In this document: positions 18,301 through 26,066 of the stretch, one piece after another
Layout: each line of letters starts with the position of its first letter
Numbering within the stretch: the stretch's first letter is position 1
NCBI GenBank assembly: GCA_964510225.1
Contig: CAZEAN010000016.1
Span: forward strand, 1-63,784
Reading direction: 5' to 3'
From: CAZEAN01 sp964510225
Lineage (GTDB): Bacteria; Planctomycetota; Planctomycetia; Isosphaerales; Isosphaeraceae
DNA: 63,784 nt
Program-made: the position numbers and the translations under genes
Notes under the pieces: model-generated
What the model was told of the DNA's origin: nothing
The model's input: the letters and a program-made list of their open reading frames with translations, nothing else
Database searches by the model: none

Positions 18301-19398
18301 GAGGACGCGCCGTTGGAACGAGATGAGGATGACTGGTTCGAAAGCTATCTCGAGCCAAGCCAAGACTCAGGCCACCAAGCGCCAATCCGTGGTGAATTTC
18401 ACCTCCTAGACTCGACGTTGAGTCGGCTCCGACCAGAGCATGCCGATGTACCGGTGGTGGAGATTGACCTCCATGACGATGCAACGGGAGATCTCGATCG
18501 CGGCGAGGGTGTTGTCTTCTGGAATGTCGACTTCAACAGCGCCGAGGACCAATCACCAGTCCAACAACAAGGGCTGGATCTTGAACTCAGTAGGGCAGCT
18601 GCCGTGATCGGCGGTTCGTTCTCCGGGGGTGGTGCAGCAAGCAGATCAAGGAGTGAGTCTGACCTTCGTGTTGCCGTTCTCGACCACCTCTTAGTTCGCT
18701 GGGTTGATTTCGAGTCTGATGATGGAACGATTGGAGCCGCGATCGAAGAAGCCTCGGGAATCCTCGGCGAATTCGAGGGACATGCCTTGTTCGATGGGCT
18801 TAACCTCGGGGGTGCGGAGACCGGAATTCGAGTCGGTGACTCCGGTCTCCAAGGACCGGGAACTCATTCGGGAACGTTTATTATTCAGCAGTCGGCGATT
18901 CACTCCGCAACGGGAGACGGGATACAGCCCCTGGGAGTCCTCGTGGTCGGAGCCCAAGCAGTCGTCGTCCGCGATTCGGACTTCTGGGGGAATGACATTG
19001 CCTTAGCAGTCGCGACAGCCTCACCGGATCTCCACCTCGGATTCTACCGAAACCAGCTCTATATTCCCGATACGCCGACACCATCAACCGGTCTTGCGAT
19101 TTGGACCCAACTAAACTCAGCTGAGATCCTTGAGTCGGAGTTTATGATCGGCGGAGAGAACCGCGGATTCGAGTCAATCATCAACAGCAGATGGAGTGGT
19201 ATGGAGAGTTGGGTGATCGACCGCAACCACTACTGGGCGCCGCAGATCGGCCCGGATCAGCTCTTCTACGATCCGGCAAATGGAGGACTTCGATCATTCC
19301 AAGAGTGGCAGCAAGAAGATTGGGATCTCGAGGGCCTCTACGATGAACTTGACTGGGTTGATCCCGATCAAGGGAACTTTGGTCCGTCCGAGTCCTGA
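15358..19398 (+). CDS. Large extracytoplasmic protein: LEPR-XLL-like motif, duplicated unit, PKD domain, beta-helix
   Basis: 1346 residues from the ATG at 15358, with GGAAGGG seven bases upstream. The N-terminus RAPRRRNH...LERRSLLSL matches the LEPR-XLL-like pattern of planctomycete surface or secreted proteins. Two homologous units of about 270 residues follow (nt 15535-16350 and 16375-17190). Both carry the blocks TVTL-[DE]-x(2)-Y-x-N, QFEI-[SA]-V and DPxxFWARGD. A PKD-like domain (WDFGDP ... PGTYTITLTV) lies at nt 17380-17550. After nt 17930 a right-handed beta-helix of the pectate-lyase type runs to the end, opening YFDSNDPGTSG. An adhesin or polysaccharide-binding role is inferred; no catalytic residues are recognised. 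Confidence 0.8.
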   Translation: MMNRAPRRRNHSLPHPESLERRSLLSLTTPVFPSAEIEVVQSPSPQPQEPLPVLAASMSDPKLDGGSLSNVGATWQTVTLEHTYQNPVIAAVPVYDQGSPPLMVRVRHVVGDQFEISVARADHSDAPFDPIEVHYLIAEEGKYSDFEARSVEVSRVDHRLSWRGQPESYLNSYQSPVVIGQVMTSNDPDPSVFWARGDTRREAPSAESLFVGIHVGEDHDRERVPETVGYFVFESGHHEIGSLQLFATVGDPIVEKIDGGPSAYETHLSPGEQSVVATVAGMKGPDGAWALLFGESPVQTDQLLLAVDEDQWHDADTWHVPEEVAVVSFRSIADVPEDPKLTGGIVSRVSTTWTTVTLDDSYENMVLATTPIYGEQSPPLIVRIRNAQDDQFEIAVSRADHLNGPVEPIDVYFLASEAGVFEGFEARKETIDRVDSSKNWEAFRQFTWNSYEDPVVVGQVLTSNDTDPASFWARGDSRSEIPTSDALYVGAHVGEDPDRTRVPEEVGYFVFESGRHTIGELKLLASVGPKLVDEIESGPTYYENLDGPEQTLGAVASIAGFQGGNGGWAVLTGDDSVRDDRLGFGIVEDHWKDDDQAHFGEHVAFVSFAIETTEVPEPEPEPSPPVEGRPSIWGLSEITPRIRVSRVEGYEPLVIQVSAVDTTADGGNPYTDLDFAWDFGDPRGSETFVHPVTGVSVNANGDQHGPEAAYVYRNPGTYTITLTVRGLNEDGELIEAETSTLLRPSEGQLSIEASGGTYTLLASVEDGSPIETRPIPYDADLNTVAAALEALPEIGSGNVRPNPLGRLEFGNELLGVEITLEADGDGLIGSGLTSPSATIEDWIEGSSLTSLSVLEWDGPDVYFDSNDPGTSGIADGSIERPFRTFDQLKAALESNTSQRVLIKRGSVFVSRNEGITIADTNDGPLRIVAYGPPELPPPIVRTEANTLDLLSFRPTDDDSLYDIALDGLDLQSGGGRVIRVVEDAPLERDEDDWFESYLEPSQDSGHQAPIRGEFHLLDSTLSRLRPEHADVPVVEIDLHDDATGDLDRGEGVVFWNVDFNSAEDQSPVQQQGLDLELSRAAAVIGGSFSGGGAASRSRSESDLRVAVLDHLLVRWVDFESDDGTIGAAIEEASGILGEFEGHALFDGLNLGGAETGIRVGDSGLQGPGTHSGTFIIQQSAIHSATGDGIQPLGVLVVGAQAVVVRDSDFWGNDIALAVATASPDLHLGFYRNQLYIPDTPTPSTGLAIWTQLNSAEILESEFMIGGENRGFESIINSRWSGMESWVIDRNHYWAPQIGPDQLFYDPANGGLRSFQEWQQEDWDLEGLYDELDWVDPDQGNFGPSES

Positions 19399-19424
19399 CC
19401 TATCGTCTTGAAACGTTACTAATA

Positions 19425-19462
19425 GGCACCGAGAACGAATCGACTGAGCCGTTCTCGGCGCC
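19425..19462. terminator. Bidirectional terminator between convergent genes
   Basis: Arms 19425-19437 and 19450-19462 form a 13-bp stem with one G-T wobble and a 12-nt loop, within the 70-bp gap between two convergent genes. Confidence 0.7.
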
Positions 19463-19468
19463 ATTGCG

Positions 19469-20845
19469 TTAACCCTCTGGTTCAGCGACTGGCTGGTCAA
19501 CCTCCTCATTCGCAGTGGGATCATCAGTACCGATCGGCGTTTCGTCGGAATCAACCGCTTCTCTTTGAAGCAAGAGCACAAGCGCTTGCTCAAGTTCCTT
19601 GACCTTGAAACCAAAAGGTCCTCGGCCACTCTTGAAGGCGACTACACCGTCGCTGTCGATGAGGTAGAGTCGGGCAGGCATCCCGCTGTACTGGGAGCCG
19701 ATCGGATCGTCCAAGGGGTCGACAAGGATTGGGATCTCGAAATCGAGTGTCTGTTGGCAGGTTCTCGCGAGTTCAACGCGCCTATCGAAGGTTGTTGGTT
19801 GGGCAAAGGTGTAACCTCGAAAGTAATTGTCAAACATATGCCAGCCGTCGGTCGGATGGGCTTCACGAATGTAGACCATGAGAAATCCGGCGCGATCGCG
19901 ATACCGTTCCACCAGTTTTTCGATATTCCCTGCCTGTGATCGGAACGGCCCACACGTAAAGTTCCCGAGGATCAAAACTACCGGCTTGCCGAGTTCTGAT
20001 TGATACTCGGAAAGCTGAATTTCTTGATCCCCTTCCACTGTCTCGAGTGTGAAATCTGGCGCTCGATCGCCGACCTTCGGTCCTGGTTGAAGTGCACCGA
20101 TCTCTTGGTTGAACAGACCTTTGATCAGTGTCGCCTTGCTGGGGCCATTCGGGGGTGGAGGCGGCCCGCTCCCTTTCGGACCCTCGGAGCTGATCATGCG
20201 GTCGAACATGCTCGAATCAAGTAGCTCGACAAGCTCATTTTGGGAAACAAAGCCGAGTTCTTCGTCATCGATCCGTTCAAAGAGGGCGTTGAACTCCGCT
20301 CGGGTTACCTTGCCGTTACTATCCGGATCAGCGATGTAGTACAAACCGACACCTGGCGAGAAGGACAACGCGTGCGCTGACCAATCGAAGTCACTCGCCG
20401 TTATCGATCCGTTGCCGTCTTGATCGAGTCCAGTGAAGTCGTTGGGTAGCCCTGACCACTCATCGCCGGTAACACTTTCATTCTGATCGTGATCAAATTC
20501 CGCACGGACTCCTTCCCAATCAAACCGGGAACCGCCTGTTGGTTTCGAGAACCAGCCGTCGTTTGGCCCCAACTGACTCCCTCGGAGAATGTCGACGAAC
20601 ATCAGGAGCCACTCCGGTTGCTCCTCTTCCGGAACGCTCGCGAGGACCCCAGCCATCAGGTCACCCATTAGGCTTGCTTGCTCGGAATCCCAGAATTCAC
20701 TCGGAATCGCCGCCAACTGGGCTCTTGATCCAACCGAGGGAGACTCACTTGGCTGTCCGGCCGCCTCCGTTGTGATGCAGAGTCCCGCGCAGCAGGCGAT
20801 CAGGAAAAAAACTGCACGCTGTCGATCTTCCAAGTTCCAGCTCAT
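19469..20845 (-). CDS. Secreted EF-hand protein with iodothyronine-deiodinase-like thioredoxin-fold domain
   Basis: 458 residues from the ATG at 20845, which has GGAGGAAA seven bases upstream. A signal peptide covers about residues 1-30. Three EF-hand loops are seen: DHDQNESVTGDE, DQDGNGSITASD and DPDSNGKVTRAE. The C-terminal part (about residues 255-430) is a thioredoxin-fold domain with VGDRAPDFTL, then GNFTCGPFR, then VYIREAHPTDGWHM, which matches the iodothyronine deiodinase family. The selenocysteine position of the animal enzymes is Cys298 here. A calcium-responsive extracytoplasmic thiol or peroxidase-type reductase is inferred. The tail after residue 430 is acidic. It is transcribed divergently from the exchanger. 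Confidence 0.8.
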   Translation of the reverse strand: MSWNLEDRQRAVFFLIACCAGLCITTEAAGQPSESPSVGSRAQLAAIPSEFWDSEQASLMGDLMAGVLASVPEEEQPEWLLMFVDILRGSQLGPNDGWFSKPTGGSRFDWEGVRAEFDHDQNESVTGDEWSGLPNDFTGLDQDGNGSITASDFDWSAHALSFSPGVGLYYIADPDSNGKVTRAEFNALFERIDDEELGFVSQNELVELLDSSMFDRMISSEGPKGSGPPPPPNGPSKATLIKGLFNQEIGALQPGPKVGDRAPDFTLETVEGDQEIQLSEYQSELGKPVVLILGNFTCGPFRSQAGNIEKLVERYRDRAGFLMVYIREAHPTDGWHMFDNYFRGYTFAQPTTFDRRVELARTCQQTLDFEIPILVDPLDDPIGSQYSGMPARLYLIDSDGVVAFKSGRGPFGFKVKELEQALVLLLQREAVDSDETPIGTDDPTANEEVDQPVAEPEG

Positions 20846-21094
20846 CAAGTGTTTCCTCCGTACCAACCTAGGGGGCTGAACTCGTTTGCTTCACGACTCA
20901 TTTTGTCAGATTCGCACCGACCGGCAACGAATTCTTGAACTTTGGGTCTACCGCGCAAGCAAATGTCGCGTGTTTCGTCTCAGTTATTGACAGGGGACTT
21001 GATTTTGCAGGAACGATCGAGAAGATTGGTACGCAATTTCAGTTGGCAAGGCCTCGCTGATTATTCGTGATTTTAACAACCAATCGGATAAAAC

Positions 21095-22414
21095 GTGAAT
21101 CAATCATCAGCACCTGAAGAGAATGAGCAAGAATCGTTGAGTGAGGATTCAAACCGCGATTGGATCGGTCTCGGTGTCACTTGCGTGTCGATTATCGCGA
21201 CGGTCGGACTATTTTTTTTGGGTTGGACCCTTGCAGCGTTACTTGCCTCGGTGGTGTTGATCTCCGTTGTCATCTGGCAAGCCTGTGATCCTTTTGCCGA
21301 TGCAGCTCAGTGGATCGGCAAGCGTTATCACATCCCCGGTTCAGTCCGTGGTGCAACTCTCGACGCAGTTTCGAGTTCGTTGCCCGAACTCTTTACGGGT
21401 ATCTTCTTCGTCGTCCTCGCAATTACGTCAGTCTCGGGTGAAGATCTTGCCTCGCAGGTTCAAGCGAGTGGAGAAGGGTTCGGATCAACAATCGCGACCT
21501 GTGCCGGTAGTGCGATTTACAACATGGTTTTGATCCCGGCGTTTTGTGCGATCGTCATCTCCTTTGCCCGAAAATCGAAGCCCTACATCGAAGTCGAGAG
21601 TCAGGTGATCCTCCGTGATGGCCTCACCTTCCTCGCCTGCGAGTTGGTATTGCTTGTCTTCCTCTACTTCAATCAATTGGAGTGGTGGATGGGATTGGTG
21701 TTCTTGGTGATCTACGTTGGTTATGTCTTCTGGCTGTATCGGGATTGGAAAAAATACAGCACCGTTGCACGACAAGGGGCAGCAACCAATGCAGCTGTTG
21801 CATCAGGTACAGCGGCTGCTGGAACTGAGAGTGAAGATGATGACGAAGATGACGACGACGATGCAGGAATCTTCTTCGGATTTTTCTCCGTTCCTCTGAC
21901 GGTTGCCCGCGCTTGGCTCATCCTCGGGATTTGTACCCTGATCGCTGCCGCCGCTTGCTACTTCTTGGTCGAGGTCACACGCGAGACGGCAGTTGAATTG
22001 CAAGTGCCGACCTTTTTCGTCGCCGTGGTCTTGGCAGCGGCGGCCTCGAGTGTTCCAGACACATTTTTATCAATCGGCTCGGCACGCCGGGGTGACGACT
22101 CCGGTGCGGTCTCGAATGCATTTGGCTCGAATATCTTCGATATCTGTATCTGCATTCCCGTTCCGTTGTTCCTAAACTCTGCCTTGATCGGCTTCCGGCC
22201 GGTCAGCCTGCTTCAGGAGAACGGTGAACCGATTCAGGGATTGGTTGGACTCCGACTGATGCTCTGGACAATGACACTGATTACCCTGGGAATTCTCTGG
22301 CATCGTCGCCAACTCAACCGATTCAAGGGATTCATCCTCGTTGGGCTCTATCTGATCTTTATCGGATATGCGGTTGCTGGTTCGCTCGGCTTCTTTGATC
22401 GCTTCTCCAGTTAG
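21095..22414 (+). CDS. CaCA-family sodium/calcium (cation) exchanger with polyacidic cytosolic loop
   Basis: 439 residues from a GTG start. About ten membrane segments are visible. The two family alpha repeats are present: GATLDAVSSSLPELFTG near residue 90, and SSVPDTFLSIGSARRGDDSGAVSNAFGSNIFD near residue 330. Between the two halves (about residues 245-255) lies a run of Asp and Glu (EDDDEDDDDDD), comparable to calcium-sensing acidic loops of eukaryotic exchangers. The family moves Ca2+ across the membrane against Na+ or H+. Just downstream, in the same direction, is a TerD gene, whose family binds calcium. The 105-bp gap holds a weak hairpin. Confidence 0.85.
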   Translation: MNQSSAPEENEQESLSEDSNRDWIGLGVTCVSIIATVGLFFLGWTLAALLASVVLISVVIWQACDPFADAAQWIGKRYHIPGSVRGATLDAVSSSLPELFTGIFFVVLAITSVSGEDLASQVQASGEGFGSTIATCAGSAIYNMVLIPAFCAIVISFARKSKPYIEVESQVILRDGLTFLACELVLLVFLYFNQLEWWMGLVFLVIYVGYVFWLYRDWKKYSTVARQGAATNAAVASGTAAAGTESEDDDEDDDDDAGIFFGFFSVPLTVARAWLILGICTLIAAAACYFLVEVTRETAVELQVPTFFVAVVLAAAASSVPDTFLSIGSARRGDDSGAVSNAFGSNIFDICICIPVPLFLNSALIGFRPVSLLQENGEPIQGLVGLRLMLWTMTLITLGILWHRRQLNRFKGFILVGLYLIFIGYAVAGSLGFFDRFSS

Positions 22415-22439
22415 GAGGTTCTGAGTTAACGAGAACTCC
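22414..22439. terminator. Weak hairpin after the exchanger gene
   Basis: GGAGGTTCT (22414-22422) pairs with AGAACTCC (22432-22439) with one bulged G and a 9-nt loop. It could partly separate exchanger transcription from the TerD genes. Confidence 0.3.
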
Positions 22440-22519
22440 AAGCCTGCTCCAAGCCATACCGCCGCGCCTTCGAACTATCCAACGAGCAGGATTCTGCTGA
22501 AAGCCTCGGGAGACCCGTG

Positions 22520-23077
22520 ATGGCGATTACCCTCAGCAAAGGTCAACGAATCGAAGTCGGTCTCTCCCACGCCGGAATCGGAGTCGGTTGGGACCCTCGT
22601 GAAGGAACGGGCCACGATTTCGATCTCGACGCTTGCCTCTTTATGCTCGGTGAAAACGGAAAGATCCCCGCTGAGCCGTTCTTCGTCTTTTACAACAACC
22701 GAGAGTCGCCGGACGGTGCCGTTGGATTGTCTGAAGATGACCGGACGGGAGCGAGCAGCGATGGCGATGACGATGAAACGCTCAACATCGACTTCGCCAA
22801 ACTTGACCTTCGGGTCCGTGAGCTCCTGATCGCGGTGACGATCCATGAGGCTGAGCAGCGGAAACAGAATTTCGGCCAAGTCCGCAACTCGTTCATCCGG
22901 ATCTACGATGGCAAGACCCAAGAGCTGATCTGCAAGTACGAGTTGGACGAGGACTTCTCGACCGAAACCGCCGTCGAGTTCGGTCGGCTCTACAAGCGCG
23001 GAGGTGGCTGGAAGTTTGAAGCGATGGGCCGTGGCTTTCAAGGTGGGCTTGAATACCTCCTAGGGAAGTACTCCTAA
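22520..23077 (+). CDS. TerD domain protein (first copy)
   Basis: 185 residues from ATG 22520 with GGGAG upstream; a GTG at 22517 is directly in front. The full TerD fold is present: GVGWDPREGTG, the Ca2+-binding acidic patch HDFDLDACLFML, FVFYNN, the second acidic stretch DGDDDETL, and the end LYKRGGGWKFEAMG. TerD-family proteins bind calcium and belong to tellurite-resistance or general chemical-stress systems. It is about 75% identical by eye to the next gene, so the pair arose by recent duplication. It is part of a same-strand cluster running to 30392. Confidence 0.93.
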   Translation: MAITLSKGQRIEVGLSHAGIGVGWDPREGTGHDFDLDACLFMLGENGKIPAEPFFVFYNNRESPDGAVGLSEDDRTGASSDGDDDETLNIDFAKLDLRVRELLIAVTIHEAEQRKQNFGQVRNSFIRIYDGKTQELICKYELDEDFSTETAVEFGRLYKRGGGWKFEAMGRGFQGGLEYLLGKYS

Positions 23078-23255
23078 CTTTCTCCGTATCATTCTCGGTT
23101 GGATTCGGAACTTCTCCCCATTTATAAGTGACCAATGACCTCGACAATCATCCTCATGGGTAGACGACCCTCGTCCGACCGACCCCGATTTTGCCTCAAC
23201 GTTCGACAAGGCCAGCTTGGTTCCCTGTCTGACCTTCGACCACACGGAGTTACAG

Positions 23256-23810
23256 ATGCCGATTAACCTCAACAAAGGTCAACGTGTTGAAGTCGGACTC
23301 TCGCACGCTTGTATCGGGCTCGGCTGGGATCCCAGCGAAGGAACGGGCCACGACTTCGACTTAGATGCGTCGATCTTCATGCTTGGCGACAGTGGCAAAG
23401 TTCCTAATGAGTCATTCTTCGTCTTCTACAACAATCTCAAGTCACCCGATGGAGCCGTCGAATCCTCTGGCGATGACACCACCGGGGGAAGCAGTGAAGG
23501 CGACGATGAGACATTGACCATTGAGTTCGCTAAGGTTGATCCAAAGATTCAAGAAATGTTGATCGTCGTGACTATTCACGATGCTCAAGAGCGTAAGCAG
23601 AACTTCGGTCAGGTCCGCAACTCGTTCATTCGGATCTATGACAAGAATAGTAACGAAGAACTCTGCAAGTACGAGCTGGATGAGGATTTCTCGGTCGAAA
23701 CTGCGGTCGAATTTGGCCGTCTTTACAAGCGAGGCGGTGGTTGGAAATTCGAAGCGATGGGCCGCGGTTTTCAGGGCGGGCTCGAATATCTCGTAGGTAA
23801 ATACACATAA
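23256..23810 (+). CDS. TerD domain protein (second copy)
   Basis: 184 residues; the ATG at 23256 has CGGAG at good spacing, so the longer in-frame start at 23217 is not chosen. Same architecture as the previous gene: GLGWDPSEGTG, HDFDLDASIFML, FVFYNNLKSPDGAV and a Gly-rich C-terminus ending GGLEYLVGKYT. Differences cluster in the loop after GAV. The retained acidic residues suggest that both copies bind Ca2+. Confidence 0.93.
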   Translation: MPINLNKGQRVEVGLSHACIGLGWDPSEGTGHDFDLDASIFMLGDSGKVPNESFFVFYNNLKSPDGAVESSGDDTTGGSSEGDDETLTIEFAKVDPKIQEMLIVVTIHDAQERKQNFGQVRNSFIRIYDKNSNEELCKYELDEDFSVETAVEFGRLYKRGGGWKFEAMGRGFQGGLEYLVGKYT

Positions 23811-23881
23811 CCGGTTCTGGAACCAATGGCTTCCGGGGCGGGCCCGGGATCACCTCGCTGGTTCTCAACGGAGGCTGCTCG

Positions 23882-24499
23882 ATGGCAATCTCGCTTGTTA
23901 AAGGTCAGACCATCAATCTGGATAAGGACACCAACGATCTTTCCTCCATAACCCTTGGGTTAGGGTGGAAGGTGAAGTCGAAGGGGTTCTTCTCCAAGCT
24001 GACGTCAAATAAAGACTTTGACCTCGATGCTGTTGCATTCCTCCTCGATGAAAACGACAAGGTTATCTTTCCGGGCAATGAACGGCTCCAGGGGGGTGAT
24101 GTTGTCTTTTTCAATAATCTTCGGCACCCCAGTGGTTGTGTAATCCATAGTGGCGACAATCTCGTCGGCGGGGCTGGGGTTCAAGATGACGAGCAGATCG
24201 TCGTGAAACTCAATGCGCTCGATCAGCGTTACCATAAGATTCTCTTTCTCGTCTGTATCTATCAAGGGTCTCAAAAGAACCAGAGCTTCGGAGATATCGA
24301 ACGGGCCTTCATCCGCTCTGTCGACGGCAAAGGTAACGAAATCGCCCGATACGACCTCGCTGAAGACGCTTCTTACGCTGGGATGCGGACGGTCGTCTTC
24401 GGGGAAGTCTACCGGAAGAGTGACTCTTGGAAGTTCCGAGCTATTGGGGATGGCTATCCCTACGATTCGTTTGTCGAGGTACTTCGGAAGTACGTCTGA
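23882..24499 (+). CDS. Divergent TerD-family protein
   Basis: 205 residues. The TerD core is recognisable (LGLGWKVK, KDFDLDAVAFLL, VVFFNNLRHPSG, SFGDIERAFIR, WKFRAIGDGYPYD) but it is clearly separate from the two preceding copies. It has an insertion KGFFSKLTSNK between the WK and DFDLD blocks and lacks the second poly-acidic run. This resembles the third TerD-type subunit found beside TerD/TerE pairs. It starts 71 bp after the second copy. Confidence 0.9.
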   Translation: MAISLVKGQTINLDKDTNDLSSITLGLGWKVKSKGFFSKLTSNKDFDLDAVAFLLDENDKVIFPGNERLQGGDVVFFNNLRHPSGCVIHSGDNLVGGAGVQDDEQIVVKLNALDQRYHKILFLVCIYQGSQKNQSFGDIERAFIRSVDGKGNEIARYDLAEDASYAGMRTVVFGEVYRKSDSWKFRAIGDGYPYDSFVEVLRKYV

Positions 24500-24675
24500 T
24501 TGGTCGTCTGGTTCTGCCAGAGTTCACGTAATGTGACCCATCCTGTCAGGGATGATCGACGGATCGACTCGCTACTTCGCGCGATGGTCAAGATTCTCCC
24601 TGACTCGATTGGTTCTCTGACTCCAATTGCCATGAAGATTCTCTCCTTATTTCTTACAACCGGTTGAACGAAACG

Positions 24676-25317
24676 ATGAGACGTCTCCCGATCTACTTGC
24701 TCCTTGATACGTCGACGTCGATGACCGGTGAGCCCATCGAACAAGTCAAGAATGGCTTGCAGATGTTGGTCTCGGCGCTCCGACAAGACCCGCACGCACT
24801 CGAAACAGCACACTTGAGTGTGATCACCTTCGATTCGACCGCCCGACAATTGGTCCCGCTTACCGACTTGGCAAGTTTCCAGCCCCCCGAGCTGAAGGCT
24901 GCGGGGACGACTGACCTTGGTGCAGCCTTGAAGCTTGTCGCGAATCAAGCGTCGACTGAGGTCACGCGATCGAGCGCCGAAACGAAGGGGGATTGGAAGC
25001 CAATGGTCTTTCTGATGACCGACGGCGCCCCCGACCAAGGTTGGGAAAAAGGGCTGGAAGCGTTCAAGGCGCAACGTTGGGGGATCGTCGTTGGTTGTGC
25101 GGTTGGACTCGGAGACACGAAAGTCCTCCAGCAAATTGCGGGGGAAGCTGTTGTCAAGATTGAGACGGCAGACGCCTCTTCGATTGGCGCCTTCTTTCGA
25201 TGGGTCTCTGCCTCGATCAGTACGGGAAGTCAGCGTGTCGAGACAGCACAGAAAGATGTCTCGTCGATCGGCGAGCTTCCTCCCCCGCCTCCTGAGATCG
25301 ACGTCGTGGCGATCTAA
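24676..25317 (+). CDS. TerY-like von Willebrand A domain protein (first copy)
   Basis: 213 residues from ATG 24676; a TTG at 24664 is also in frame. It opens RRLPIYLLLDTSTSM, giving the MIDAS metal-site motif DxSxS, continues with VITFDS and ends the domain with FLMTDGAPD. This is the compact TerY type of vWA, a divalent-metal-dependent protein-interaction module. The C-terminus ends PPPPPEIDVVAI, nearly the same as in the next gene. In described TerY-P triads such proteins work with a PP2C phosphatase and a kinase, both encoded just downstream. Confidence 0.9.
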   Translation: MRRLPIYLLLDTSTSMTGEPIEQVKNGLQMLVSALRQDPHALETAHLSVITFDSTARQLVPLTDLASFQPPELKAAGTTDLGAALKLVANQASTEVTRSSAETKGDWKPMVFLMTDGAPDQGWEKGLEAFKAQRWGIVVGCAVGLGDTKVLQQIAGEAVVKIETADASSIGAFFRWVSASISTGSQRVETAQKDVSSIGELPPPPPEIDVVAI

Positions 25318-25409
25318 GACCACCAGAACCTCAAGTCAGTACACTACTTAGTGGCCAGTTTCTTGACGTGAGAGCACCATGAAGGCTTCGAAGGTTGGGA
25401 GATGATTTG

Positions 25410-26045
25410 ATGAGACGACTCCCCGTTTATCTACTCCTCGACACGTCAGGGTCGATGCGTGGCGAACCCATCGAAGCGGTTAAGGTTGGCCTCTCCTCGA
25501 TGCTCTCCTCGCTCCGACAAGATCCAACTGCCATCGAGTCCGTGTTCCTCTCGATCATCACTTTTGATCGGGATGTCAATGTCCTCGTCCCCTTGACCTC
25601 ACTGGAAGAGTTCCAGCTACCCGAACTTGTGACTCCTGAATCGGGGCCGACGCATCTGGGAAGGGCACTCCTGGAACTCTGCGATCGAGTCGATCGTGAA
25701 GTGGTACGGACCACCGAAGACTCCAAGGGTGATTGGCGGCCGATGCTCTTTGTGATGACTGACGGGAGCCCCTCAGACAAGCAAGACTTTCAGGCATCCA
25801 TCCCCAAAGTCCGTTCCCGGGGGTTCGCGACCATCGTCGCCTGCGCCGCCGGCGCTAAGGCTAAGAAGGAAGAGCTCATACCACTCGCCGACCAGGTTGT
25901 GTTGATGGAGACCCTGGATAGCGCTGCCTTTGCCGGTTTCTTTAAGTGGGTTTCTGACTCGGTCAGTATGGGCGGGACGAGCATGGGAGCGACCTCTGCT
26001 CCAACCTTGCCGCCGCCGCCGCCCGAAGTACAAGTCGCGATCTAA
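25410..26045 (+). CDS. TerY-like vWA domain protein (second copy)
   Basis: 211 residues; ATG 25410 has GGGAG eight bases upstream. Start and MIDAS read RRLPVYLLLDTSGSMRGEP; the domain ends FVMTDGSPS. It is similar over its whole length to the preceding gene but with more sequence drift than between the first two TerD copies. It ends PPPPPEVQVAI, repeating the poly-Pro C-terminal motif. The phosphatase gene starts 21 bp later, so co-transcription is likely. Confidence 0.9.
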   Translation: MRRLPVYLLLDTSGSMRGEPIEAVKVGLSSMLSSLRQDPTAIESVFLSIITFDRDVNVLVPLTSLEEFQLPELVTPESGPTHLGRALLELCDRVDREVVRTTEDSKGDWRPMLFVMTDGSPSDKQDFQASIPKVRSRGFATIVACAAGAKAKKEELIPLADQVVLMETLDSAAFAGFFKWVSDSVSMGGTSMGATSAPTLPPPPPEVQVAI

Positions 26046-26066
26046 CCGAACCTCGCGAGTGCCGTT

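Noticed and set aside
22517..22519. GTG as the start of the first TerD protein
   Set aside because: The adjacent ATG at 22520 fits the GGGAG spacing equally well and aligns with the other TerD copies.
24460..25323. 287-codon minus-strand frame across the first vWA gene
   Set aside because: Mirror image of a conserved vWA gene; its composition is Arg-rich as in antisense frames.
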